DNA of 64,000 nt from Cristatella mucedo (lineage: Eukaryota; Bryozoa; Phylactolaemata; Cristatellidae), in NCBI GenBank assembly GCA_009760855.2, contig WPIO01000040.1, forward strand, positions 1,377,501-1,441,500, in the 5' to 3' direction. A program made the position numbers and the translations under genes. Positions 30,971-43,187 of the stretch are shown piece by piece; position 1 is the first letter of the stretch; each line of letters starts with the position of its first letter. The notes below the pieces were generated by a model that ran no database searches, was not told the DNA's origin, and worked only from the letters and a program-made list of their open reading frames with translations.

Positions 30971-31920
30971 ACGCCGCTGAGTGAGGCGATGCTGGGGTCG
31001 GGACAGGCGGCGGTCGACGGGCGCCGGCGCGTCAAAGCCGACCATCCGGTCGCCTGTCGTCGGCGCTGGCTAGGACGGCTGGCTCCGACGCTGGCACTGA
31101 GTCACGACGACGTGGCGGCGTCGTTTCCACCTTTTTTTGCGGGTTGGGACGCCACCACCGCCTTCATTGGGTCGGATGCCCTAATCCCCTGCGGAGCCCT
31201 CTGCCATTTTCGGCTTTCCGCCCTTCGCCTGAAAGTCGCGAAAGGAAATTGGGCAGCCGCTTCCCGCCCTGCCCTACTCTCCTGTCCTGCTCTCTTCCTT
31301 CAGGCGGAAGACGCTGTGCCCGCGTCCCCGCAAACTTGTGATCCTCGTTCGCCGAGACGGCGGTTGACCGAGCTGGCGAGCGAGTGAGCGAGTGACTTCC
31401 AAAAACGCGAGCGAGCGCGCGAAGGCGCGAGCTACCGCTGGCTGCGCGCGGCGCCGCAGAGGAAGCGCGTAGCCACCAATGAACGGCCGCCGTGAGTCGC
31501 TTTCTGCCGCCTGTCTCTCACGAACGGCTGCAGCGACTAGTCTCCACAAACGATCGCTAGGTTACGTTCGCTAGGCGAGCACGGCTCAAGTGAGCGCCGC
31601 CCGGCGGCGCCTTCGCACCCGCCGAGCTTAAGCTGCAGCCGCCGCCGCCGCCGCCGCCGCTTTCTTGCACGTGTGTCAAGAGGTTGTCGCCAAGTGACGC
31701 TCCCTTCGAACCGGTCCCATAGACCGAGCTTCGCCAAGACTCTGCCGCCACTGTGCGGTTCGCTACGCAACCGCCCAGCTCTGCTACCTACGTTTCCAGC
31801 CGCTCGCTCTCGCCTTGTGCCGGGTGGTGCGGTGAACGCGTCGGACACGTTTGCGTTCGCCGGGCGAAGGGCTGGAATGGCCAAAACGTACGCCAAATGT
31901 CGCGTTGCATTCGGCAAGCA
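30971..31920. other. CpG-island flank, no gene identified
   Basis: GC-rich with many CpG. Open frames exist in all six phases and lack any domain pattern. Possibly the start of a plus-strand transcript sharing the CCAATCATTGG promoter. Confidence 0.35.
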
Positions 31921-31924
31921 ACGA

Positions 31925-32225
31925 CGCCGTCGCCACCTCTGCCGCCTCCGCCGCCTTCGCCGCCTCCGCCGCCTCCGCCGCCTCCGCCGCCTCCGCCGCC
32001 TCCGCCGCCTCCGCCGCCTCCGCCGCCTCCGCCGCCGCCGCCGCCGCCTCCGCCGCCTCCGCCGCCTCCGCCGCCTCCGCCGCCTCCGCCGCCTCCGCGG
32101 CCTCCGCCGCCTCCGCGGCCTCCGCCGCCTCCGCCGCCTCCGCCGCCTCCGCCGCCTCCGCCGCCTCCGCCGCCTCCGCCGCCTCCGCCGCCTCCGCCGC
32201 CTCCGCCGCCGCTACCGCCGCCGCC
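31925..32225. repeat. (CCGCCT)n hexamer tract
   Basis: About 300 bp of CCGCCT with a few CCG insertions and three CCGCGG variants (32,095-32,120). It is open in all frames, giving poly-Pro, Leu-Arg-Arg and Ala-Ala-Ser on one strand, and poly-Gly, Glu-Ala-Ala and Arg-Arg-like on the other. Which frame, if any, is translated cannot be told. Confidence 0.95.
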
Positions 32226-33050
32226 GATGCTCCCGCTGCTGCCGCCGCCACAGCCGCCCTTTCTACGGTGGTCACCGCCGAGCTGTGCCAAGCCGCGCGC
32301 GCCGAAATGCTTCACTGTAGCGCGGTAAGCACGAGTACGGCCGAGCTGCCGCCGCGTTGCGGCCGCCTCCGCGGCCAAGTCTGGGCCGAGGATCTGCATC
32401 GCGGCGGGCGGCCGCGTCAGCGGTGGCGGCCGCCGACGAGCGCCGCAGCGGGAACGTCCGCTGCGACGCCCATAGCGGCCGCAGGTCGGTCGCTTGCCGC
32501 CTATTCATCCGCGCCCGGCGGCCAAGAATAAAGCCTCTTGAGAGCTATCGGCGGTCGCCCGTCAGCCAAGCGACGCACCGGCCCGGCCGCGAGCCGCGGT
32601 GCCAGCGGAAGAAGGCTACGTTGGCGTTAGGACCTTCCTCAGGATGTAAATATATATTTGTTGGAAGCCCCGTGTGGCTGTGGCAGCTTTCGGTTGATGC
32701 AACGACGGCGGTGGCTGCCCCGTGCTGGCTCGGTCGCTGGCCTGTGGGCGAAGGTGGTGGAACGTCTAAGAGAGCGTCTGTCGCACGCTCGCCCACGGCA
32801 CGACGCTTGTCAATTTCGAACGACCGCAGCGGCCTCGCTGCACGTGGTAACGCACCCTTACGTTGGGCTTTGTTTTCAAGCCAATAAAGCTGATGACAAA
32901 AGGCGATGGATGGCTGGATCAAGATTACGCGTAACGCGGCTGCTTTGACCTCGGCACTCGGTGCTTGTCACGTGCTCAGCATGCTGATCTGCAGCCTTCG
33001 CCACAGCCACTTATGTTCTGTCAAACTTAAGAATAACGTAGAGATTGCGA
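32226..33050 (+). other. Possible plus-strand 3' region with poly(A) signals
   Basis: AATAAA occurs at 32,527-32,532, directly at the stop of the Ala/Ser-repeat frame (31,851-32,531), and again at 32,883-32,888. GC content falls between them. This could be the 3' UTR of a plus-strand gene running from the CpG island through the hexamer tract. There is no recognisable protein, so the gene is only a suggestion. Confidence 0.3.
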
Positions 33051-33168
33051 CTAAAGATTCACCGTACACGGGTTTGTGGGCATGCTGGGCGATATCAAAA
33101 TGGGACACTCCACGTGTTGACTGATCTCTCTCTCTCTGTCTCTCTCTGTCTCTCTCTCTCTCTGTCTC

Positions 33169-33220
<52 letters not shown>

Positions 33221-34056
33221 TCTTACTCTCAGTCTCTTCGTATTTGTCGCTATTGCTCTCGCTGTTTCTCTTTCTATCTCGTTATCTCTCGCTCCTTTTT
33301 CACTGTGGGCTGCTGTCAAACAGGCCTAGGCCGAGTTCATTTTTTGTTTTCACTTCGTGTTACCTCAATAAATGTGCATGAATTAAGCCTTGTAATGAGT
33401 TCGTGTTCTACTGAACTGAACAAGATGGCGAAATTACACTTAGCGACTTGGCTTTGATGCTTATTCTAGACGACTTAACTGGCTGTCTCAAGTCGATCGC
33501 ACCAGAAAGTCTATCACACATGAGAATGGCAGCCCAATTACTGACTCTAAACCTATTAAATTACTGTCTCAGTGTCATTGCCGAGCCTTCCACGTACAAG
33601 CTGAGCATTGCAATATATGCAGGTCATGTCTGTAGACACTCTCTCAGGATACCAATATACCAGTCCCAGGATGCCCAAGTACTAGTCCCAAGATGCCACA
33701 GTAGCTGAGCATCGCGATACACACTGGTCGTGTCTGTATGCTGTCCCCCAGGATGTCGAAGTCCCAGGATGCCACAGCGTCAGGCCTAGTGAGCCTAGCC
33801 CTGCTTATCCCAATCGCTGGCCTAAAGAATTGTCACTGAGCAGCCAGTTACTCGTCTCTAGTCGAGGACTAGGTTGAGCATGCTCTGCTTAGACCGTTGC
33901 CAACAGCGTGAACATGAATCCAGACTGTGCGCAGGCCATAGGTCACGAAGCCTGACTGTCTGCATTAGATGCACTCACCACAGATCGTACAACATTTTTG
34001 GGGAAAGATTTACAACTACTTACGACCAGTGAAATGGCTAGTGTGAGCGGTCTCTC

Positions 34057-34090
<34 letters not shown>

Positions 34091-34984
34091 CCTCGCTCTC
34101 TCTCTCTCGTCGGCAAAGTCTATAGTTTATTCTTTGGCCTGGTTTTTAGAGAACTAGTAAGACTATTTTACACATAGCGCCATAGATATTACACATAGCG
34201 CCCGGCTTTGCGTAGGGATAACTGCTAAAGCAGTGTAGCTAGTTGTTGTAGTTCCAGAGCTCCTCCAGAGCCAGCGAAGTGCTCCAACGTGCCTCACAAG
34301 GTGCTAGCTAGCAAGCCGGACAGCAGGGCCACAAGCTAATAGGAAATCCGCCTGACCAATGGCGGTTCATGCCTCAATTAACCTTAGGCTGCAGTCTGCA
34401 GCCGTTGCGAGCATCGCGCAGGGAGTAGCACGACGCCACCAGGCCGCCCTATCAGCTGGGCGTGACACGCACTATGCCTCAGCACCCAGTCAGCTGCTCG
34501 GAGTGCGATTCGGAAAGCCTCGCCCACCATACCCCGAGCTATGATATTCCCCAAGCTGATACTCTGTGCGAGCCACAATGCAGTCACACCACGAGCGAAG
34601 AGGGGAGGGGGGCCGTCACCTGTCACCTGTGCCGCGAAAGCGATCCTAGGGAAAAACTTGGTTCGGTCCCGCGATCCAGCCACGACTGCAGCCTGCAGGG
34701 GCTCTTTGCTATTCCATCGAACGATTGAACCACCCACGATTCCCTAGCGATTCCCCTGAAGTCAGCGACACCAGTGCAGCTACCTGAGAGAGCGCCTGTG
34801 CACAGCCCAGGGGCTCCCAGGAGCTCCCACGAAGCTGCCGTACTCTTAGTACCGCCGCTAGCTACCTCGAGCGGTGTAAGTAATGCAGTGATATTTGTAC
34901 AGCAGAATTTGTGCGACCCTATCTATATCCTGCTCTAGAAATCGAGGTGAAATTGCATGATGGGTGATATTACAGCGATGGCAT

Positions 34985-35200
34985 TGTATTTCCCTTCAAG
35001 AGTGGAGATGACACAAAGTTGTAATTAAAATACAATACAAATACTTCGTACAGCACCGTGTGAGAACTGATTCACTATGGAAATGCTTCACAGTGTGCCA
35101 TAGTGCTCGAGCCCGTGACCCTGGCGGCCCGATGTACTCACCTGGATTTCCGTCGTTAAAGGCCAGCCCCTGAACCACTGGGCCGTACCAGTACAGAGCT
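34985..35200 (-). mobile_element. tRNA-derived SINE with LINE-like tail
   Basis: Minus strand: A box ACGGCCCAGTGGTTCAGGGG (35,188-35,165) and B box GGGTCACGGGCTCGAGC (about 35,122-35,105). A tail follows with GTGAAGCATTTCCATAGTGA then AGTTCTCACACGGTGC, which mimics the family stem-loop pattern GCGCC...AGTTCTCTGAGGGCGC. Promoter boxes are at tRNA spacing. Confidence 0.65.
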
Positions 35201-35499
35201 TCATTCCCCGTGACTGTGAGATTGGAGCAACCAGGCAGCCACATTGACGCGATACACACCGTCTGCTACTTTTGCACACAGTTACGTACGTGAGGGAGCG
35301 GGCCGATTTAACACGAACTAATTTTCAGCAATGTCCAGCGGTGCTTACCTGTTCCACTTCTTGGCAGATGTCAACAATTTATTGGAGGTTATGCTGCTGC
35401 TGCTGCTCATAGGCTGCCTTCTCAACTCGCTATTCCCAACAAATATGGGCGCTGCACATAGCTTCAAATTTTTTTCTCGATGTTATTGCCACCGTCCTC

Positions 35500-36010
35500 G
35501 GCATTCAGAACGAAATCATCCCATGAAGACGTTGGATATGGCGAGCATCTTAGGCTTCTAGTACTCAAGCTCCACCCGATCTGGCGAATCGGGCGGTTTC
35601 CGGTCAGCTGTCTCAGTAAGCCGACGCCAGTGCAGGGGCAGGTGCTGGGCAGACTGAGTTGGGGGGGGGGGAGGCTGTAGCTGTTGTTAGTTAGGGCTGG
35701 CATTAAAACTGCATATAACATTTCACATGGCTGCCATTTTGTACGATAGCAAATCCTAGACAATTTCGAGAGTTATTTTCATTCAATCAGTCACTGTCTA
35801 CAGCTGCTATGCCATGAAATGCCGAGATCTTGACCACCGGTAAACATCAATATCACGGCGGCAACATATCAACGAATCTAAGCTGCCAAAGGTTAGCCGT
35901 TACGAAACCGTTTGATAGGGGTCAAGGACTACGAAGCTGAATGGGTAAAAAGGCAGGTACTGGTCGACCTCCGGCTCCAAGAGCTTCTGTCTCGTGTACA
36001 TGCGAAAGCA
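35500..36010. other. Duplicated non-coding segment, no gene
   Basis: Shared with 23,190-23,570 of copy 1. A poly-G run (35,661-35,670) interrupts it. Nothing coding seen. Confidence 0.4.
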
Positions 36011-36014
36011 AGGA

Positions 36015-36031
36015 CACAGAGAGAGAGAGAG

Positions 36032-36074
<43 letters not shown>

Positions 36075-36292
36075 GGCAGAGAGACAGAGAGACAGAGAGA
36101 CAGAGAGAGACAAAGAGAGAGAGACAGAGACAGAAAGAGACAGAGAGAGATGGAGATTGAAGGAGATAGGGAGGGTGAGAGAAAAACATAGAGACCAAGA
36201 GACAGAGATAGAGAGAGAGAGAAAGAGAGAGAGAGAGAAAGAGAGAAAGATAGAGAGGGAGAGAGCCAGAAACAGAGAGAGAGAGAGAGACT

Positions 36293-36327
<35 letters not shown>

Positions 36328-36417
36328 AGAGAGAAAGATAGAGAGGGAGAGAGCCAGAAACAGAGAGAGAGACTGAGAGAGAGAGAGAGAGAGAAAGAGC
36401 GAGATAGAATGAGAGAA

Positions 36418-36477
<60 letters not shown>

Positions 36478-36560
36478 AGAGTCGGAGAGAGAGAGGGAGA
36501 GAAACACAGAGAGAGATAGAGAAAGATGGAGAGAGAGTCGGGGAGAGAGGAAGAGAGCAG
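36015..36560. repeat. (GA)n / (GACA)n tract
   Basis: About 545 bp of GA, with a GACA run at 36,036-36,072 and two near-identical internal copies of a GAGAGAAAGATAGAGAGGGA unit (about 36,240 and 36,328). This reflects internal duplication of about 90 bp. Confidence 0.95.
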
Positions 36561-36789
36561 CTGGGTCGGTGTGTGGCTGATGGCTGCGAAAGCTTTGATG
36601 GTTGACAGGCTGACCTCGAGAGACCACAGCCAGCCCTAACTAACAACAACTACAGCCCCCTCCCCCGAACTCAATCTGCCGACCACCTGGCCCTGCCTGG
36701 CCGGGGCTTACTAAGACAGCTGACCGGAAACCGCCCGATTCGCCAGATCAGGCGGAGCTTGATTACTAGAACCCTCGGCGCCTAAAGTA

Positions 36790-38390
36790 TTCGTCATTGC
36801 CAAGTTGTAGGTTTTCCGCTACCGTCGCTTCGATTGATACACTTTTCTCCAGTTCAATACGCGATCAGTGTCCGCTTATTTAAAGCAGCGCTTTTCATAC
36901 AAAGTACTATGCTAGATTTGCGTAAGTGGTATGCACACTGGTAGTGGAGTCTGGTTGCAGAGCAAGCCTCCGGTTGATCACGAACGCAGCCTTTCACTCT
37001 GTCTTGGAGGGAGAGTGCAGCTTACTTCACTCTTCAAGAATTTTTGCGCTTAAAGAGTCCGATGCTGTCACGCTCAATTACCGCGGCCAAAGCTATTTGG
37101 TCAGCTAGCTGTCCGTTAATGTGTAGCCGCTCCACCTGTCGCCACGCGACGCCGCACTCGGGCAAAGAGATGAGACAGCTAGCCAGCGGCAAGGCATTGA
37201 GTGCGACGGTTCATCGGCATATGCACGCTCCGTCACCTTCAGGAGAATATGCCTCGTGAGCTACATAGACTATTGGCCCGGAAGTTATAGCTGAGGGATA
37301 ACCGATAAATGCGTGCCGTTTTGGGATACATTCTGAGCATTCATGCTTTGATGAAACGGACTGTGTGCTGTCAAGATCGAAATGCCGTAGAAGATGCAAA
37401 TAAAATTACATTGACCCAGATCTAGAGGTCCTTAAAAAAGGCTTCGCAATAGGCGATTTCATCCGGTATGAGACGAGCCGTGGGGCCATTAGGAGGCTGG
37501 ACCTTTCACACGAAGATTTTTGGGACCACAACGTATTCGGAGCGACGCAGCCACCTCCTCCTCGTCCTCCTCCTCATCCTGCTTCTCCTCCTCCTTGTCT
37601 TCACCACCTCGTCTTGTCATGGGGAATTAATTTCGGGAATACTATTTAGGAGGAGAGCTGTACATCAGCAACAGCGTAAGTGTCAACAAACTCCACGTTT
37701 CTGCTGCCATATTTGTACGGTGTGAAAAAGAATACTACACTCGCTATCATGTAGCGATACCCAACCGAAGCGTGACCGCCGTGCACGACGTTCTGCTGCT
37801 GCTGTGGAGCTGTGCTAAGAATAGCAGCCAGCAATAAGCCGGGATAGTCATAGCGGGTCGCAGGAAGAATTAGCGTCAATCAAATCGAGCGCCAAAACTA
37901 TTGTCGAGCACCACCCGTCAACGACGCATCTAAGTAGGACGGGATTTAAGGACCGTCGCCAAGATGCGAGAGGGTTGACTCGGGATTGAGTCGCTCTCGT
38001 CCGAAGCACTCGCCCCAAACCCCTCTCCCCCACGAGCGGACCGCAAGGGATCGAGGCTCGGCTGATGTGGCAAGCCTTCAAGCTCTTAGTCTCGCAAAGC
38101 GAGCAAAATTCGTAGGATTGTGAAAAATAAAGTAGTAAGCATGTAGACACGCTGCGTCGTCCTCCGACGAGGGAACTTGATGACGTTAAGCCGTCGCGCA
38201 ACTCGCATATTCACGCCGCCTTAGGAGTCAAGCGCGTGACCCGTGGTGAGCACGAAAGGGCGAGAGCACCTTACTTAATACACCTTATCTCAAACTGAGG
38301 GATCGATCGATCGATCGATCGGACTAAATGTTTGGTGCAGGTGGCGGTAAGGTGCACACACTCCTCACATGCACTGACACGGCAGAGCAG
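36790..38390. other. 1.6 kb present only in duplication copy 2
   Basis: Sequence before and after pairs with copy 1 around 24,085, where no counterpart exists. It holds a pyrimidine run CCTCCTCCTCGTCCTCCTCC (37,549-37,606 region) and a (GATC)5 palindrome at 38,302-38,321. No long conserved open frame and no terminal repeats were found. It is either an insertion in copy 2 or a deletion in copy 1. Confidence 0.5.
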
Positions 38391-38978
38391 CTGTACAGAG
38401 CTAGTTGTTCGCGAGCCGAGGAATGTCGTTACGGAGCAAATATTTAAATGCCACCGGGTCTAGGTTAATCTATTGTGAATTTGTAAATCGCGGATCGTTG
38501 CACAAAATCGCAACAGATCGTCAAGGGCTCCGAGCGTCCTCCTTCCTCTATCTTCCCGAGTTTAAAGTTCACGTGAGTTTTTTCCAAGACTGCAGCACAC
38601 GCCTAAGCAGCAGTAGACGACAAACCGATAACTACTGACATTCAAGGCCAAAGCAGAGCAGTCGTCCTAGGGCTTTACGAGTCTCACCAAAGCATGATCA
38701 AGTCTCCCAGTCCAAAAATCACCGCTTAAGCCAGAAACGGCTATGAATCTGGTAACTTGGATGCGGTCGGCAATCCCAGCCACTGAATGGCTTTATTGGG
38801 TGGCTCCTCAGTCTTCATCTGCAACTACCTGCCAGCGTGGCGCCTGACTGGGGCTCGGGTTCAGGATGCCATTTATATGGATTTAAAGAATAGCCTTGCT
38901 ACGTCTTGAAGTAGATCAAACCAACCGATAACCTAATGCTCGGGCATCTGTTAGGCTGGTAGGTGCTTGGTATGGGTG

Positions 38979-39340
<362 letters not shown>

Positions 39341-40354
39341 TAATATTCTATTAAGCTACGTAGGAGCTAGCTGCTGAGGAAGCATTACGGAGCGACTGAG
39401 CAGCCGCCAGTGGCTGTGCAGCAGCAATAGCTGCCACTTGAAGTCTTGTTCAGTCAGGCTGCAGAAGGGAATCGCTTATAGCAAGTCGTATTATATAACA
39501 TAGCAAAGATGAAATCGCGTACACGATTGCATCGCCCAGTAGGAGCATGTATGAGATGAATCGTACTGATGAGCCAATTGCTACGTGGAATAGAGATTTT
39601 TAAAGTTGCTTGGGAGGCTGCCGGCGTCCATTGAGTGGGAGCATCGATTGCTGTACGTCGATTGATGTCCATTGATCGGGTACTCTGCGTCGATCTCATC
39701 GCAGTTAAGCAAGTCCCTGCTGTTATAGCGATCTCGGTGGGCACGCCTCCGGCCGATGCGCTGCTGCGAATACGCGTAGCTACATGTGGCTGCTTTTGCG
39801 AGGCGTCCTCAAACGAGGGCCGGAAGCCCAAGCGCCTAAGTTAGGTCAGCAGCTGTTCAACCCCCCCCCCCCTCAGACCAGCCGGCTCCCGACTGGCAAC
39901 GGCTGCTGGCGAGCTCCGCTCAAGTGTTTACTGCCCGAGCCCTCTTAGTCACGAATCGTGGATTTGAGACAAAGCCGCCGGAACCGGAACGCGTAGAAGC
40001 GGCTGCGATAGGAGCGGAGCTTGAGAATGGGACGGCCGCACAGAGGTCCAAATCAAAAGGCAGGGCCGTCGCAGGCGCTGCGCAGCGGACGGGATGCGGG
40101 CCGGCTGAGATAAAGTCGTGCGCTCGCCGTTCGCTCAAGAGGGTTGAATCATCTCGAATCGCCTTTCGAAAGTTTTCTAAAGCCAATCGAAGTTCCGCTC
40201 AGCTCAAGATGCCTCGTAGGACTTGTTTTCCTCGCTCGCTCTCCGTCGGCGCGGCTCCCACGCGCCGCCTCCGTGGGTAGGATTTTTGACTGTATTAAAA
40301 AGAGCTTTAGCATCGCTTTCTGTTTCACCTTTAGCGTTTGGCCTGTGCGCGTCC

Positions 40355-40505
40355 CCGGAGTCAACCACCGGGTCAACCCCGCGTCAACCCCCGCGTCGAC
40401 GCTCGCGTGAACCCCAGCGTCAACCCCCAAAGTAAATCCCCAGAGCCAAACCCCAGAGCCAACCCCCAGTGCCAACCCCCACGTCAAACCCCCCCTCCGT
40501 CAATC
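40355..40505. repeat. Minisatellite with AACCCC(C)GCGTC-type unit
   Basis: About 10-17 bp units of AACCCCCGCGTC and variants, ending in C and G homopolymers (40,488-40,520). The right-arm counterpart is 62,656-62,745. Confidence 0.7.
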
Positions 40506-42480
40506 GCCTAATGCGGGGGGGGGGGAGGGTTGATGCGAGAATTTTCTTCCCGACCGTGGACTGGCGTCCGCCAGAACCAGCGGCGCGATCGCCGCGGCCA
40601 TGCCGCACGCCCACTTGAAGGGCGGCGCGGCTGCCGGCAGGCCGCTGGATTGCGGGCATCCGCTTCGGCTGGCCGACACCGAGCAACCGCAGGTTTGCAC
40701 TTGGAGCTCTCGCGCCGAAAGTCCAGTTATTTCTGGTATCGATGACGACTGACTGGTCTTTACTCATTTCCTATCTCCACTCCGGGGTCAGCTGCGGCCC
40801 CGCAGAGAGCGGCTCCGCAGCGAGTGAGCACATTCGAGCGCCTTCGAGTTTCCGAAGCCGCTGAAATGTCGCCAAGAAGAAAGCGCGAGCCAGAAACGCC
40901 GGAGGCAAATGGCCGCCGCAGCTCCCCCCTCGCCGCTCGTTCGAATCGATCGCCGTGGCCCAACGACGCAGACGACTCGGTCACAGACACGGCGACTGCG
41001 ATAGCAACGCAAAGCGCTAGCACGAGCGCTAAGCCCGACTGCCGCACCCGACGCTGGCTAGCGTGACAGCTAGAAAGCCTCTGTGTGTCTCTCTCAGTCT
41101 CTGTCTTTCTCTGTGTCTCTGTCTGTCTCTCTGTGTCTCTGTCTGTCTCTGTGTCTCTGTCTGTCTCTCTGTCTCTCTCTCTCTCTGTCTCTCTCTCTCT
41201 GTCACTTGCTCTCTCTTTGTCTCTTACTCTCTCTTTGTCTCTTACTCTCTCTCTCTCTCTGTCTCTCTCTGTCTCTCTCTGTCTCTCTCTCTCTGTCTCT
41301 CTCTCTGTCTCTCTCTGTCTCTCTCTCTTTCTCTCTTGCGGTGCAATAAAAACTTCTGCAATTATCATTAATGCCACTATACTCCGCCGCACGCACGAAG
41401 TCGCGCCAAGGTCCGTCGGTGACTAATTAATTTGGGGATTTGTCAGCCAGCAGCCGCAGCCGCAGCCGCCGGCGCCGCCGCCGCCGTCGAATGCCGGTGG
41501 TTGCTGCTGCTGCGGTGCTGAGCTGGGCGATCGCTTAGCGAGCTAGCAGGAGCGGATGTCGAGCTCCGGCCTCCGCTAGCGACGCAGCGACGGGCCGGGC
41601 TACGCCGCCGATCGAGCGGCCTCCGCTGCCCTACGCGGCTCCGCTACGGGTGGTGCTAACAGGGTAATGCGATAGCGGCGGACTGGCGTACGCTAATTGC
41701 TGCGTAAAACAATGGTGGCATTTGTCGCTCAGATGCTGCGTCAACAGCCTGCCCGCGGCCGAGCGGCGACTGCGGCGCGCGCGCAGGCGGTCGGCGAGCG
41801 CGGGAGTGTGCACGGCAGTTGCTTCTAGTTCCGCGGATACCGACGTGATGCACGGAGCCAGCCAGCCACGCCCCGGTGTGCCTCGCCGAAGCGCCGGCGC
41901 CTGTGACGCCGCGGCGGCGGAGTCGCTCCGTCCCCGTTTCTCAATAAATGGGACCGCCGCTCGATCCACTATAACCTTGACCTTACTTTAATCGCCTGAG
42001 TCAATGTAATAGCGATTGGCGAGGCGCCCGTCGCGCCCGTCAACCAGCTGCGCCGTGCTTTCGTCGGTGGCCGGCTCTTCAAGCCTGACCGTCGGCGCAC
42101 TCCCACGAATTCAACGAATATTGAGCTGAATCGTTTCAAGCGCCCGCGGCAGCGCGCCAGCTGCAGCGCGCCCGCTCGCAGACTTGTTCGAGACGCGAAA
42201 AGGCGAAGTCCCTCACTGGACGCCTCGAACGTGGCGCCACGTCAGCGTTCTCTCTGGCGATTGACCTGCAGCGGAGGTCAAGCTGCCTCGTGCGGCAGTG
42301 GCGGCGACATTATTTCTGCACACGCGGAAGGCTACGAATTGAGCTGCGAGCCCTGACGAAGAGTCGAACTGTGCGAACGCACATCCTCCTCCATGGCTAG
42401 GGAAGAGCACGCGGCGTGGGCAGCGGGATCGCTGGGGGGGAGGCAACGCCAGCTGCTAGCAAGAACGACATTCAGCGGTC
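40506..42480. other. GC-rich island in left outer arm, no gene identified
   Basis: CpG-rich with a CT tract at 41,085-41,335 inside. AATAAA occurs at 41,344-41,349 and 41,942-41,947. Open frames are not conserved in the diverged right-arm copy (60,480-62,150), which argues against coding. Confidence 0.5.
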
Positions 42481-42529
42481 AGCGTTGTGCGCTTCCGCGA
42501 CTGCCAAGATCTAGCCTGAAAATCACTGT

Positions 42530-42575
42530 CAATTATCACAGGGAACCATAACTAAATGCTGTGGTAAATGGATGC
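42530..42575 (-). mobile_element. Tiny LINE fragment
   Basis: CACAGGGAACCATAACTAAATGCTGTGGTAAAT resembles the main LINE end-of-ORF2/3' UTR junction (CACAGGGACCCACTAAATGCTGTCCTAAAT, seen at 16,379). It was probably left from an old insertion. Confidence 0.45.
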
Positions 42576-43019
42576 GTTTCTGCTAGCTGCGGCTGCCGCG
42601 GCAGGGGGAGAGCTGGCGCTCGAAATCGCCAGCGGCATCTGTACTAACTGGCGCAAGCGGCGGCGGCGGCGGCTGCTGCGAGATGGTAAAGCGGCGACCG
42701 TCGATCGGCGCCCGGAAGGTGAAGCTGTTACCGCTGCATCTGCCGAGTTTTGATTGAGGCATCTCAGCAGCGCGTGAGAGCGGCAGCGGCTCTGAATCGC
42801 ACTAGGCCAGGCCCCCTAAGCGTAACGCGGCTCGAGATTTCGCGCCTTCGCTTAACGCCGCAGGTAGCAAGTGGCGGCATTCAGTCTAATGGTGACTGCC
42901 AGCCAATGGCTGCAGCGGTCGTTCGGCTGTGCGAGAGGGGCTGGCTGGCTGACTCGGACCTGACTGTGAGTCATCGATCGAGCGCAAGGCTGCCCTGCTA
43001 GCCGGCCGATCCAGAACTA

Positions 43020-43187
43020 TTACGTGAATTTAATAAAGCCTAATGTATTTGCATCGCCTCCGTCAGATAACTTAATCTATACGAAGGTGCTTCGCACATA
43101 GGCCACGGCTCGAGCCCACAAGCACGGCCGGACGTTGGTCCTAGGTGGGGTGGGGGTGTGTGTTCACCCCTTACCACAGGGACGAGC
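43020..43187 (-). mobile_element. tRNA-derived SINE at the arm identity boundary (left)
   Basis: Minus strand: A-box-like GTGGTAAGGGGTGAAC (43,181-43,164) and B box GTGGGCTCGAGCCGTGG (43,122-43,106). The tail has GCGAAGCACCTTCG and AGATTAAGTTATCTGACGG, echoing the LINE tail AGATTAAGTTCTCTGAGGG. Its right-arm copy is 59,530-59,695. Confidence 0.65.

Noticed and set aside
31784-32275. Glu-Ala-Ala repeat protein or poly-Gly protein on the minus strand
   Set aside because: It is only the hexamer repeat read in other frames; no flanking domain or consistent codon pattern.
35900-36649. Very long Ser/Leu/Cys or Arg/Glu open frames here and at 18.8-19.6, 23.5-23.9, 33.1, 41.1, 61.3 and 62.1-62.8 kb
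   Set aside because: They are translations of GA/CT/GACA microsatellites, open in several frames at once.
40760-41392. Protein-coding gene in the outer arm with a GC-rich 5' end
   Set aside because: The right-arm counterpart has indels and different frames, so no reading frame is preserved.
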